From NCBI GenBank assembly GCA_963693285.1, contig OY848918.1:16304263-16368262 (forward strand): 64,000 nt of DNA, given 5' to 3'. The stretch's first letter is position 1, and each line of letters begins with the position of its first letter. The position numbers and the translations under genes are program-made. Below the pieces are notes generated by a model, which saw only the letters and a program-made list of their open reading frames with translations, ran no database searches and was not told where the DNA came from. Shown here piece after piece: positions 47,405 through 60,699 of the stretch. The DNA comes from Xestospongia muta. Taxonomy: Eukaryota > Porifera > Demospongiae > Haplosclerida > Petrosiidae.

Positions 47405-50400
47405 ATGGCTCAGGATAGTCTAGTAAGTCTATAATCTTTCTATTACTATGTCATTATCCCTATATATCACTGTGATACTAACTAAACTCACATATCAGTG
47501 TTATTGTATAGACAGAATATCTTTCTAAAAGATGGTCTTATATTTATAAGGGCTGATCTGTATACTCACTATACTACACTACATGATACATGTTGTCTTT
47601 ATAATAGAGCTATCAACTGTACTTGGCAGCTAGAGATGGAAACATTGAAGAAGTCAAATCTACTATTGAACAAGGTGGTGATGTAAACTATCATAATCCA
47701 AACTTTGTAAGTTACTAGCTCTCAATATTTAAGTATATATCTCAACAGTATCACAACAAAATAAGTAATTTACATAATACAACAATGAATTGAATATTAT
47801 ATCAATATGTCTTAGTAACAACTAAAGAGTCATCAACTATGAGACAACTAGATGACCATGGTTGTTTTGATCTTGTAAGTAGAGATCTGATCAGTAGACA
47901 CATCATAGAGTCCTAGATATAGTATGAAAATAGTTTTATTTACTTTTAAACATAGTGACAGAGAGTACAATTTTCATTGATATTTCAGTAATCAGAATGT
48001 AATGCTATTAGTCCCAAAATTATAGCCACTATTATCAGACAGTTTTTACAGTGACATGTTCTATCAAGTAATGTAACTAATCTTGTAAGTTGATCATAAG
48101 ATATGTAATGTGAAGTATACATTTGTAATAACACTAACTAATTATTCATTACCTGAGTATGACCATTATAGTTTATTAACAACAACTAATGTTTCATTGA
48201 TATACTAATAGTACTGATACTATTGTGATATTGTATGTACTCTTTAAAATAAATTGTACTTAATAAATAGGTTGTGACAATATTTTCTTTCTTGAAAGTA
48301 TCATTTGTTAATAATAAACATTGTCATCTACTCTTATATAGTCGCAGTATACACCACTGATGATAGCATCTGCTTATGGACACACCGAAGTGGTATTGTT
48401 CCTTTTGCAAAAACATGCCAATCCTAATTCCACTAATGAGGTTAGTGTTCATATATAGTAACAATACTGTTGTAATGTATATATGTATACATTGTACATG
48501 TACATGTGTATGTATACATGTGAACTGTATAAATGTAATATGTCATGTAATAATGTTTATATTTTTGAATGGTATTCTAAAATTTAGTGACATTATTACA
48601 TCTCTATGAGCAAATAAGATATTTTATATGATGTATTATGTCATGTGACTTGTACAATAATTCTGTACATATACCATATTGGACGATTGGTTCCTAGTCT
48701 GTTTTCTTTGTTGTCTTTCTTATTGTTTAAATTTAATTAGTGTGTCCTTGTTACTGTTCATTGTTACTATGGTGTCAGTTGATGTATATACTTTAGTATA
48801 TAAGCTCTTCAGTCATATTGTCATTGGTTTTTTGACTATAATATGATTTGTAAGAATTATCGTTGTTCTCTTTATATTTATTTGATTGTTTTCACAATAC
48901 TTCATTGGCGACAAGGCAAAGGTCATTACTATCACCACATTTGGGAGGATTTCTACCTTCAATCCTTTTTACCTTGGGAGTAGTATCAATAGCCTTGGTC
49001 CTGCATCCATATTGATTATGATGTCCTTTCATTGGCAAGAATGTTTCTGATTATAATAGATGCCTAATCAAGTGGCTGGATGTTCACACAACAGCTTTAT
49101 TTACCTTTCCAATAACTTTTGAAATAATATCTTCTTTGATAAAGAGATTGTTTAGAAAAGAACACATGACATACTTGTACATAGTATACTTGTAGTAATA
49201 TGTTCTATTTTGTCATTTGTAACTCATATATAGTTGATGTCAACCTTTGTATTATTGTATGAGGTTTTATCATCATTAATTCAGACTTGGTTTCACCATA
49301 TTTTTACACATGTATTAGTAGTCTTTCCTAAACATGTTAGTTTTGTAGCTCATAATATAGTGTTTGTTGAATGTACTACATTGACATGACATGATATGAG
49401 CTACTAATAATAGTCATAAGAGAGAGAATAAACAACATGAACCTCCACTGATATTGACCACATGTTATGATAGTACTTGTTTATGTACAATGTATAGTAT
49501 ACTGTTAGTTATCTAGTATTAACTTTATATTTCTTCTTTTTCAGTATGGTCGAACAGCATTACACTGTGCATCTAATGCTGAAATAGCAGAAATGCTAAT
49601 TAAAAACAAGTCCAATATACATGCACTAGATGAGGTTAGTGTTTAATGTTGTAATTTAAACTTATTAGTACCTCATATTATGATTATAATTTAGTACAAA
49701 GTTAAGTTATGAGGATCTTATAAAACAAGTTACTTGTTTTAGTTTATAATATGTTTAGTGGTTGATATTGTCAAGTTTTTATATTTCAATGTTATTATGT
49801 TTGTGCTTGTCTGTTACATAATATCTACATGAAGACTACAACTCTTGTGTAATGTACATTGTACAATAGACTACTCTCTTTTACATTGTACTATAATAAT
49901 TAAGTAAAATAGTAATCACTAACTATAGCAAACTTTATAATTATATATCAATCATTGGAATTTAGAAAATATATTAAATGTGACCTAATTTGGGAAACGC
50001 ATGTTCCTCTAAATAGTTTTGAGACAAATGGTTTCATACATTCATTTTGTACTGGATATATACCATACTTGGTATCCAGGAAAACAAATCATAAAAATAC
50101 TTAGTAACCAAATTTGTTAAAAATCATGTACAAAATGGCCGCATAGCAACCACATATACACAACAGTTTTTCAAAGTTTTTAGCATAACATGTGTAGTTT
50201 TGCCAAATAACATGACAAATGTCATATTAAGTACATGTAAGTCTATCAGTATCAGTACAGTGGAACATTGGACTTATGAATAATGGAAACCTTATTAATA
50301 AAAACTAATAGTGTGGTCTAAAATGAATTCCCATTTAATACACATTACTTGTTGACTCAGGAAATACGGAAACCTTTTGTATTATATATAATGAATGGTT

Positions 50401-53400
50401 TTTATGAGTGATAGTAGCAAAGAGTCATCACTTTTAATATCCAGTTTAGTGTTGCCATGATATATAAAAATCTATATCACATATCATGGATATTTATATC
50501 ACGATATATCACATGTCATGATAAATTTTGAAATTTTTATATTTGTAATAAATCAATAATTCTCAAACAAAAAGATTAACTGGTCTGCATGTTGTGGTGT
50601 TAAACAGTTTCTTTTTTCAGTAATTACATTGCCAGTGGTACTGAACAGGTGTTATGATGGAACACATGTAGCGACAAATTAAAAAAAAATTATGCACAAG
50701 TCTACTCACGAGCCTATTTAAATAGGTGTGTTTTATATCAATAAAAAGTAATTTATATCATCATATCATGACTGTTTATACCGGGATATATCAATATTAT
50801 CAATTATCGTGGCAGCACTAATCTAGTTAATGAATATATTGATTTCATGTGTTTAATAATAGATTAGTGAAATCACAAACATATAGTCTAATAGATCTTT
50901 ATATGTATTGATATTATGTTATAAATAGATACATTCAACAACTTGTTATCATCATTCTAACACTTATAAACAGAACTCCTTAAAACTCAGGATTTTAAAG
51001 TTATGGTGGAGATTACATTCCAATATATGTACTGTATGTAATATGAAGTAATTAACATAAATTATAAGGAATAGAATACATGAATTTTCACAGAAACAAG
51101 CACAGTATACATTTAGATTATACATTTAGAATATAAATAGTCTGTGTTGACAAGTTATGTGATAAGTATGATTTTCGAAGTACTGTATATTTCTGTGTGG
51201 GTGGAGTCAACAAGTCCTGTTGTACAATGTTAGAATGTTATGTAACTGTTACTCTAGTAACACAACCAACCTGTACAGAGTCTATGTTGACAAAGAAATA
51301 ATATAACAAAGTTTCTATAATTATGTTAAGTAATAGTTTCTAATACTTGGCAGTGTTTTTACACTCAGTCTATAAGTATGATATACCAGTGGTTTGTAAT
51401 GTATGCTGTACTATCTTCATTGTTGTTATCAGATAACAAAAGCTAACTATGAGAGTCACTAAGTCATACGTCTAGCCAATGTCATTGTTTGATGGCTGGT
51501 ACATGTTGTTAATAGAGTCTTCTTACTTCCCTAATCAATAAAGTCTTTATATGATATAATTTCCTTAATAATTATTGATACTATATATCACCAAATACAT
51601 ACTATGAATAATAAATAAACCTACTTAAAACTGAGTAATTAAATGTTGCCAATAACAACCAGCCAACAAAATAGGGCATTATATAGAACGTGATCTCTGA
51701 TAATAAGATATGTACTTTATATTGCTATCATGAGAGTATATATTATTTCTTCATGTTTTCTACACAAAAAGTCTTACCACATTAGTCCCAGCTTACTCCT
51801 TGATTACCTCAAGAATACAGTTATGGTTTGTAAAGTACATCCTTTTGATTAATAAGTATTAAAGCTATAAAAGTTGTGAAATTTTCATTTATCAACTGTT
51901 TTAATTACAAAACATGAAAATATAAATTTATCCACAATATGATCTATCATCAAGTACAAGCAAGCATGTGTTGTAAAAAATTATTTCTTGTACACATTGT
52001 GGACATATTTCTATAAACCAAGCTTTCACTAACATTACGTCATTGTTTTGATAAATTTATTACTATTATTATCAACAAGAATAAATCAAATAACAAACAA
52101 AATTCAACAATCTACAATTTTTATAATTTTTATAATATATGTTATGCAAGTCATGTAGATCACTTGTCCTATAGCCTCATAGTCTATTTGAAGTGCCTTA
52201 GCTTGTGCAGACAAGTATGATATTACATACTTGAGTATATTTTAACATTTAATTGTCAGGTTTGTTGCATAAAATTTAAACATGCATTTTTGCTTACATA
52301 GTGTTATGTGGAATAAAAGAAAACTAACAATAGAATGAATGTTATGAAATGTTGTCAATACTCATATTATTAGATAGTGTAGGTTACCTGATATATATTG
52401 ATAATAATTAGTCTTCCTTTTCATTTAACCCTTTGACGGGCGGGGCAAATTAATTGTAATCACGCGCGTGGGCGGCTACTTTTTCAATAATGCTATTTCA
52501 AACATAGCAACGCTTTAAAAGCTTACTATAGCGACTAAATGACGCTTACAATTAAGTAATCACTCTTAGAGGATAGGTAGGTTGTTGCTGTTACCGTAAC
52601 AACAAGAAAAGCCATAAATGCAACCTTAACTCTGTAGTATGCTGTGACAAATGGCGCTTACAATATTAATCCAGTTCCAAAGCAGTAGCACTTGACTTAT
52701 GATATCTATGAACATACAGTTGAACTCTTCGTTGCGTGGGGAGTCAATTCATACTTCGTTATAAACCAAACTATGTAAACTGTTTTTATGGACACACCTA
52801 CCATCACACCCAGTCAATATATTTTGGGTGGACTGGCGATTTGAATCGATAAAAGAAGTCATCGATTGTGGTAAGTTTTTGCTTTCTGTAATAATATTAC
52901 AGTCATAGCCAGTTACCTGGAATATAGTACAGACATTCTGACAACATTAGCTTGCCTAATGCACAAAATATATTACTTGGCAGGCGTTCATAGTGATGGA
53001 TGCAAATTTGCATCCGCGCCCAAATTTTAACTACTTGGGTGGATGCAATTTTGCATCCGTGTGCGTCAAAGGGTTAACACCTGATATTGTGTATACTTAA
53101 TTCCTATCATATTTAGCTATTATACCATTACCCATTTTAACCAGAAATCTCAGACTTCCACTTTTCTTAATAACAATACCTTCAACCTATTCAGGTCCAT
53201 ATTTACAATAGTTACATACCTTCACCAACTGTCAAATAACTATGGTTAGATTATGCGGTCGTGATAAGATTTCTTAGTATCTTCCTTATTGCTAACTTGA
53301 TTAAACCCTTTATTTGAGGAAGGTTCCATACAGAGCCCCACCCAGTTTAATTGTAAAACGGATAAGCCTCTTTTAGACATCAGAAGCAGTTACAAAAACG

Positions 53401-56400
53401 TTCGCTATTGTTCACATCGAGTACTTTCGAAATGGCGCATATCTCAGTTCTCAATAGAAAGTACACAATGACTATTACCATATATATTTGCGAGTCTAAG
53501 GTCCTCTCACCACTGGTTAGTTCTGCTTGTAAAAGTTGCATTTTCCCTCTGTTTTCATAACTTTCTTTCTGTCAGCCCTCTGAATCATCTGCTTCCAATG
53601 TACTAATTGTTATTTCTGTAGTTGCCTGCTTTCTCTGGAATAATTTTAAAAGTTAGAAGATGTACGATAGGTTTTTGTGGCAACCATAAATATTGTATGT
53701 TCGAATGCATAGACCTTTATAATTAAATAATTCAACATTCTTAGTGTGAATTAGCTCTTTATTCAAGTGTTTTCAAAATATTCATCAAATGCTTTCACTC
53801 AAGCATCATCTGGTATGTCTGCTGTTATAGTATTCCAAGCTATTCATACAAAGTTAAGTAGTACAAATGTTATAGTTGCTGTCTTTGAATCAAGCATCTA
53901 ATAAAATATGCTTTCACGTAATTTTATATTAGACCAATGTTCTGTGCTTTTTCTCCATAAGCTCTGCACCAAGTGGAAGTAACATACATGAAGAATAGTG
54001 CCTAAAAATTGTAGCTCAAGAGACTGCAATAAACTAGTGCAAAGTCAGATATAATTTAAATTTGTGCTATTTGTAAATCTCTGTTTATTGGAGCTTATCG
54101 AGGTTAGACTCTTTGTTCAGTTAGTACATTCTATAGATATTTTGGGATTAGACATATTGGGATTAGACAATTTGAGTATTAGATTTTTGGGGGGATTAAA
54201 CATTCTGTGACACTCCCATACATGTATATATAATAAAAGAGAAAATCAAACAATGACAGCATGCCACGGTAAGCAAAACTTACTTTATATATATTCAAAA
54301 GCATTCTGAAAGTCTAGGACTGTCCCAAACCTATATAAGTTAAATGACTATACCTCTTCCTCTGTACTGATAGTATGACTAGATATTTAGACATTTGCTA
54401 CATAGTCTTTTTTAATCAAACCATTGTACTATTTGTTCACAGTGTTATTTATCACATATATATTACAACTTATTTTGTATTTTATATTAAGACCAGTATA
54501 TCATATAATGAATTAACACATACAGAAACAAACAAAGTCACAAAACATAAAGAATGTTAATAACAAATTATCAAAATTCTTTGTGTGTCTTTTGTCTCTT
54601 AATTAGTCATATCTATGTCAATGACAATTCAGTAATATTGTAAAACAACTAAGTACTGACTGTTGATTGTTTAGATTAATCTGTTATACTAACAAACTTA
54701 CAATTAACTAAACTTTAATTGGATGGATTATGCTTTGAGTACAGATCATTATTAAGTGATCACAAAGGCTCTAAGCGTTGTGAAAATCTTTCTTTCTTGT
54801 CAAAGAGTATATGACAAAACAACTAAATTGTGGTATAATTGTTCATATTTACATGAGCTTACAGTATAGATCACAAGACTGGATCATGTCATGTCATATA
54901 GTCTCATAGTGTGTTTGAAGTGCCTTAGCTTATACAGAGACATCACATATTACACCATTGACTATGTTATGGCTACGAATATAAAACATGCCTCAAACAC
55001 AAATTCTTAATGCAGAACATTGTTAATTATGCATTAAATTATCAAGAAGAATGCATTCATTTTATAGAAATTATTAATAAATTATGTTAAAATGTAGGGC
55101 CATTATGTTTCTCTTTTTAACAACTACCTTACAATGTCTTGACATGTTTGTTTGGCTTCTCAACAATTCTTTTATTTTAATTACATCTACGGACCCCTCC
55201 CCTCTATTCCAAATGCAGAACATATACAATTCGATCTTTCTTTTGCTATTAAAACTCTTACTAATCATATAGGAAGAGTGTATCACTTTGGGTACCATTT
55301 GGTAATTGCTATTATTTATTTGACATTGTGGACTTCTTACTTCCCTAATCAATAAAGTCTTTATATGATATAATTTCCTTAATAATTGTTGATACTATAT
55401 ATCACCAAATAGATGCTGTGAATAATAAATAAACCTACTTAAAACTGAATGAGAAATTAAATGTTGCCAATAACAACCAGCCAACAAAATCGGGCATTAT
55501 ATAGAATTTGATCTCTGATAATAAGATATGTACTTTATATTGCTATCATGAGAGTATATATTATTTCTTCATGTTTTCTTCACAAAAAGTCTTACCACAT
55601 TAGTCCCAGCTTACTCCTTGATTACCTCAAGAATACAGTTATGGTTTGTAGAGTACATCCTTTTAATTAATAAGTATTAAAGCTATAAAAGTTGTGACAT
55701 TTTCATTTATCTACTGTTCTAATACAAAACATGAAAATATGAATTTATCCACAATATGATCTATCATCATGTACAAGCAAGCACCTGTTGTAAAAAATTA
55801 TTCTAAATTATTGAGCATGTGGAAAACAAAACCACACACAACATATATGTGACATACCTTCCACTTTAACCAATACATAACTAGAATACATTGCAACATT
55901 AATAAGAATCGTTGTGGATGATTATACACTTTTTGAGCATGGAGTTCTCTACGGTATCATAGGCATTAATTGATTCTATGAGAAAACAGTATTCATGATG
56001 ATTATGAACTAGTTGAGGATAACGACAGTCACTGGAATTCTGTACAATATCAACTGATTCCATGAGAAACAATATTGTCAACTTCTTTATATTTCTCTAG
56101 TAACAACTTAACTTTACTTTTGCATGAAGTACACCAAACTTTAAAGGCAGAGCCTATAGGTCCGATAATCAGACTCGTTATTTTCCAACAATTGGTCTGG
56201 CAATCGAAACCACGCCTCAAAAAGTAAAACCACACACACTCAATAAACATTTCTAATGATAAATGAACTGTAATCATAGATACTACAATGAAGTTTCACA
56301 ACTTGATATAACAAGTTCGACAGTACATATATTTTCATCTAAACAGGGCCAGGAAATTGTCTCTGGACGGACTTCAGCATTGTCTTCATTAATAAGAGAA

Positions 56401-58994
56401 CCTTTAATTTCAGAATCAACAACATTGGCATCAACAAACCACTTCAAAATAACTAAGATATTTACTAATAAGTATTCTGTGTAATGAAGTACTTACCTTT
56501 TTCGTTTTCAGTGGGCATTTTCTTCATAAAAGGTATAGGCTTGCCATGATTATGACATTTCCTTGGTAGACTTACGACAGTTAACTTTTGACCTTCCACG
56601 CCTCTTCAGTCTTGGTGGAATCTTGATTGTAGCCAAACCTGCATGTATCACCATTGTCTTGTTCAAGTAAAAGCACCTCTTACCATTTAAGCATTCATTA
56701 GTATCAAATCTGTCTGATCCATCTGACCTATTAAATTCATTGTTTCCCATTACCCGGGTGGGCCCATGTGGGCGGGCAGATTCAATTAATTAATAATGTG
56801 GTGTTCATTATTGTTTGTTTTTTCGCATTCTGGCAATGTTATTACATACAACAGCATTGATTTTTAGTCACAATTGAGACTTGACCTCTAATTGTGGCTT
56901 ACTGTCAGAAATCCATCCCAAATTCTTGGAGTTCGTCAATGAATCAATTTTAATGCCCACATCATTTAACAAAACAGAACATATATTGATAATAATTAGT
57001 CTTCCTTTTCATTTAACACCTGATATTGTGTATACTTAATTCCTATCATATTTAGCTATTTTACAGCTGTTGTATTATACTAGTTATAACTTGTTAATAA
57101 TATAAATTTTATGGAGCATGTACTTAGCAAACCACTTACTGTCATATATTTTATTATGAGCTGGATTGTAAATCTATAGGTAAAAGATATGTGACATAAT
57201 ATGACAAACATTTTAATTTCCAAACATATCATAGCTAGTTATCATGAATACTACTGCTGACATCACATAAATTATCAACCTCTCTATACACATTAGTTTA
57301 TAAACATTGAATTATTTTACCTACCCTTTATAATGTTCATTAGTTGTAGCTATATATTATAAAGTTAATTGATCATAAATACTGATATCTACTTTATGTA
57401 GGACAATAATACTCCCCTTCACTTTGCTGCTGCCAATGGCCGCAATGATGTAGCTGATGTGCTAATAAAGTCTGGTGCATCACTGGATGCCATTAACAAA
57501 GTAAGTGTCTTCATTATTAAACATGATGTCATTATTATACATGACTGTATTTTGTATGTAATGTTGTTATTAATTCATGTAATTATGTAGTTATTTGTTG
57601 TTTTGTCACCTCATATAACTTTATATATGGATTACACAAGACATAAAGTCAAAATCATTCTAAATTATTGAGCATGTGGAAAATAAAACCACACACAACA
57701 TATATGTGACATACCTTCCACTTTAACCAATACATAACTAGAATACATTGCAACATTAATAAGAATCGTTGTGGATGATTATACACTTTTTGAGCATGGA
57801 GTTCTCTACGGTATCATAGGCATTAATTGATTCTATGAGAAAACAGTATTCATGATGATTATGAACTAGTTGAGGATAACGACAGTCGCTGGAATTCTGT
57901 ACAATATCAACTGATTCCATGAGAAACAATATTGTCAACTTCTTTATATTTCTCTAGTAACAACTTAACTTTACCTTTGCATGAAGTACACCAAACATGA
58001 AAATATGAATTTATCCACAATATGATCTATCATCATGTACAAGCAAGCATGTGTTGTAAAAAATTATTTCTTGTACACAATGTGGACATTTTTCTATAAA
58101 TCAAGCTTCCACTAACATAACATTGTTTTAATAAATTTATTACTATTATTATCAACAAGAATAAATCGAATAACAAGCAAAATTCAACAATCTACAACTT
58201 TTTATAATTTTTTATAATATATGTTATGCAAGTCATGTAGATCACTTGTCCTATAGCCTCATAGTCTATTTGAAGTGCCTTAGCTTGTGCAGACAAGTAT
58301 GATATTACATACTTGAGTATACTTTAACATTTAATTGTCAGGTTTGTTGCATAAAATTTAAACATGCCTTTTTGCTTACATAGTGTTATGTGGAGTAAAA
58401 GAGAACTGACAATGGAATGATTGTAACAAAATTGTCAACAATGATATTATTAAATAGTGTAGGTTACCTGATATATATTGATAATAATTAGTCTTCCTTT
58501 TCATTTAACACCTGATATTGTGTATACTTGATTCCTATCATATTTAGCTATTATACAGCTATTGTATTATACTAGTTATAACTTGTTAATAATATAAATT
58601 TTATGGAGCATGTACTTAGCAAACCACTTACTGTCATATATTTTATTATGAGACTGTATTGTAAATCTATAGGTAAAAGATATGTGACATAATATGACAA
58701 ACATTTTAATTTCCAAACATATCATATCTAGTTATCATGAATACTACTGCTGACATCACATAAATTATCAACCTCTCTATACACATTAGTTTATAAACAT
58801 TGAATTATTTTACCTACCCTTTATAATGTATCATTAGTTGTAGATATATATTATAAAGTGAATTGATCATAAATACTGATATCTACTTTTTGTAGAACAA
58901 TGATACTCCCCTTCATTGGGCTGCTGCCAAAGGCCGCAATGATGTAGCTGATGTGCTAATAAAGTCTGGTGCATCACTGGATGCCATTAACAAA
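47405..58994 (+). CDS. ankyrin-repeat ROCO paralogue, 5' part (continues past window)
   Basis: Visible exons: 47405-47422 (MAQDSL), 47608-47706, 48348-48440, 49545-49634, 57402-57500 and 58896-58994, of 18, 99, 93, 90, 99 and 99 bp, all in phase 0 with GT/AG borders. Each of the last five encodes one ankyrin repeat: SYQLYLAARDGNIEEV, YTPLMIASAYGHTEVV, YGRTALHCASNAEIAEML, DNNTPLHFAAANGRND and NNDTPLHWAAAKGRND. The donor at 58,995 leads out of the last exon, and no later exon is found before 64,000, which agrees with the left arm, where the next exon lies outside the palindrome. By homology, GTPase, SH3 and Death domains should follow downstream, but this is not seen. An untranslated exon ends at 47,100. 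Confidence 0.85.
50447..50820. mobile_element. hAT-type non-autonomous element, 374 bp
   Basis: The ends are TAGTGTTGCCATGATA and, reversed, TAGTGCTGCCACGATA (14/16), the hAT pattern. It is flanked by 8-bp near-identical duplications ATCCAGTT (50,439-50,446) and ATCTAGTT (50,821-50,828), the length typical of hAT. It keeps a scrap of transposase coding sequence, so it is an internal-deletion derivative. Confidence 0.88.
50553..50648 (-). pseudogene. hAT transposase C-terminal scrap
   Basis: The minus strand reads LFSTTGNVITEKRNCLTPQH, then ADQLIFLFENY and a stop. This is the C-terminal end of the hAT dimerisation domain (FSTAG...KR..L.P...DQL.FL..N). About 31 codons remain inside the 374-bp element. 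Confidence 0.8.
51519..55800. repeat. long direct repeats and 2,208-bp core (right arm)
   Basis: Repeat copy 51,519-53,124 (957 bp once the MITE and one TTAA are removed), core 53,125-55,332, then the first part of the second copy from 55,333. At about 55,800 the second copy breaks into composite repeat sequence; its remaining parts reappear at 56,982-57,065 and 57,995-58,555. The core contains a short run of related units (CTAATCCCAA type, reversed) near 54,130-54,200 and no gene. Confidence 0.65.
52429..53073. mobile_element. piggyBac-type MITE, 645 bp, TTAA target
   Basis: Inverted ends CCCTTTGACG and CGTCAAAGGG are flanked on both sides by TTAA (52,425-52,428 and 53,074-53,077). Uninterrupted copies of the target (CATTTAACACCTGATATTG) exist at 57,012 and 58,503 and, reversed, at about 30,955 and 42,570. 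Those show precise insertion at one TTAA. The element encodes nothing. Subterminal GGATGCAAATTTGCATCC is itself a perfect palindrome. Confidence 0.93.
55801..56981. repeat. extra copy of composite repeat segment
   Basis: Matches 59,151-60,340 closely (starting TTCTAAATTATTGAGCATGTGG). It is joined at 56,982 to the tail of the long direct repeat, so it records a recombination inside the right arm. Confidence 0.7.
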
Positions 58995-59486
58995 GTAAGT
59001 GTCTTCATTATTAAACATGTTGTCATTATTATGCATGACTGTATTTTGTATGTAATGTTGTTATTAATTCATGTAATTATATAGTTATTTGTTGTTTTGT
59101 CACCTCATATAACTTTATATATGGATTACACAAGACATAAAGTCAAAATCATTCTAAATTATTGAGCATGTGTAAAACAAAACCACACACAACATATATG
59201 TGACATACCTTCCACTTTAACCAATACATAACTAGAATACATTGCAACATTAATAAGAATCGTTGTGGATGATTATACACTTTTTGAGCATGGAGTTCTC
59301 TACAGTATCATAGGCATTAATTGATTCTATGAGAAAACAGTATTCATGATGATTATGAACTAGTTGAGGATAACGACGATCGCTGGAATTCAGTACAATA
59401 TCAACTGATTCCATGAGAAACAATATTGTCAACTTCTTTATATTTCTCTAGTAACAACTTAACTTTACCTTTGCATGAAGTACACC
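56982..59486. repeat. tandem duplication carrying an ankyrin exon, period 1,494 bp
   Basis: Three anchors give the same 1,494-bp offset: the TATTGATAATAATTAGTC block (56,982 and 58,476), the exons (57,402 and 58,896) and the TTCTAAATTATTGAGC block (57,657 and 59,151). The duplication added one in-frame ankyrin repeat to the right-arm gene. The left arm has a single exon here. Confidence 0.85.
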
Positions 59487-60699
59487 AAACTTTAAAGGCA
59501 GAGCCTATAGGTCCGATAATCAGACTCGTTATTTTCCAACAATTGGTCTGGCAATCGAAACCACGCCTCAAAAAGTAAAACCACACCCACTCAATAAACA
59601 TTTCTAATGATAAATGAACTATAATCATAGATACTGCAATGAAGTTTCACAACTTATCAGTAATGATATAACAAGTTCGACAGTACATATATTTTCATCT
59701 AAACAGGGCCAGGAAATTGTCTCTGGACGGACTTCAGCATTGTCTTCATTAATAAGAGAACCTTTAATTGCAGAATCAACAACATTGGCATCAACAAACC
59801 ACTTCAATATAACTAAGATGTTTACTAATAAGTATGCTGTGTAATGAAGTACTTACCTTTTTCGTTTTCAGTGGGCGTTTTCTTCATAAAAGGTATAGGT
59901 TTGCCATGATTCTGACATTTCCTTGGTAGACCTACGACTGTTAACTTTTGTCCTTCCACGCCTCTTCAGTCTTGGTGGAATCATGATTGTAGCCAAACCT
60001 GCATGTATCACCATTGTCTTGTTCAAGTAAAAGCACCTCTTACCATTTAAGCATTCATTAGTATAAAATCTGTCTGATCCATCTTGATCTATTAAATTCA
60101 TTGTTTCCCATTACACGGGTGGGCCCATGTGGGCGGGCAGATTCAATTAGTTAATAATGTGGTGTTCATTATTGTTTGTTTTTTTCGCATTCTGGCAACG
60201 TTATTACATACCACAGCATTGATTGTTTAGTCACAATTGAGACTTGACCTCTAATGGTGGCTTACTGTCAGAAATCCATCCCAAATTCTTGGAGTTCGTC
60301 AATGAATCAATTTTAATGCCCACATCATTTAACAAAACAGAACAAACACCACTGAACAACAGAAGAGAGAATGACAGGACAAAATTTTACTGTACAAAAG
60401 AAGGAGCACACAAATAAACATACAACAGAAGGAAATGAGAATAAGAGATTCAAGGAATGTTAATATTTGGAGTTCATCCAGCCAGAGAATGTAATTGTAC
60501 AGCAGAGAATAACTATACAACAGAAGGAACACATGAAAATGAGTATATGTATAAGAGAGCCAACGAATGCATAAGAAAAGGGAGGGAACATAAGAAAAGG
60601 TACATTGTATAAGAAAGAGTCAGAGAATGATATTGACCACAACAAAAGGAACATTTATAGAAGAAAAAGTATAAGAGAGATAGGAGGAAAAAAAGAAAT

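Larger units (their letters stand above)
48887..51353. other. right-arm block absent from the left arm
   Basis: This 2,467-bp block carries the ankyrin exon 49545-49634 and a hAT-derived element at 50,447-50,820. A degenerate TACAGTGGAACATTGG stretch at about 50,258 resembles Tigger-type ends, without a clear partner. Because it includes an in-frame exon of the gene, a deletion in the left arm is likelier than a gain here. Confidence 0.65.

Noticed and set aside
50258..50400. Tigger-like MITE suggested by TACAGTGGAACATTGG
   Set aside because: The opposite end and a TA duplication could not be identified.
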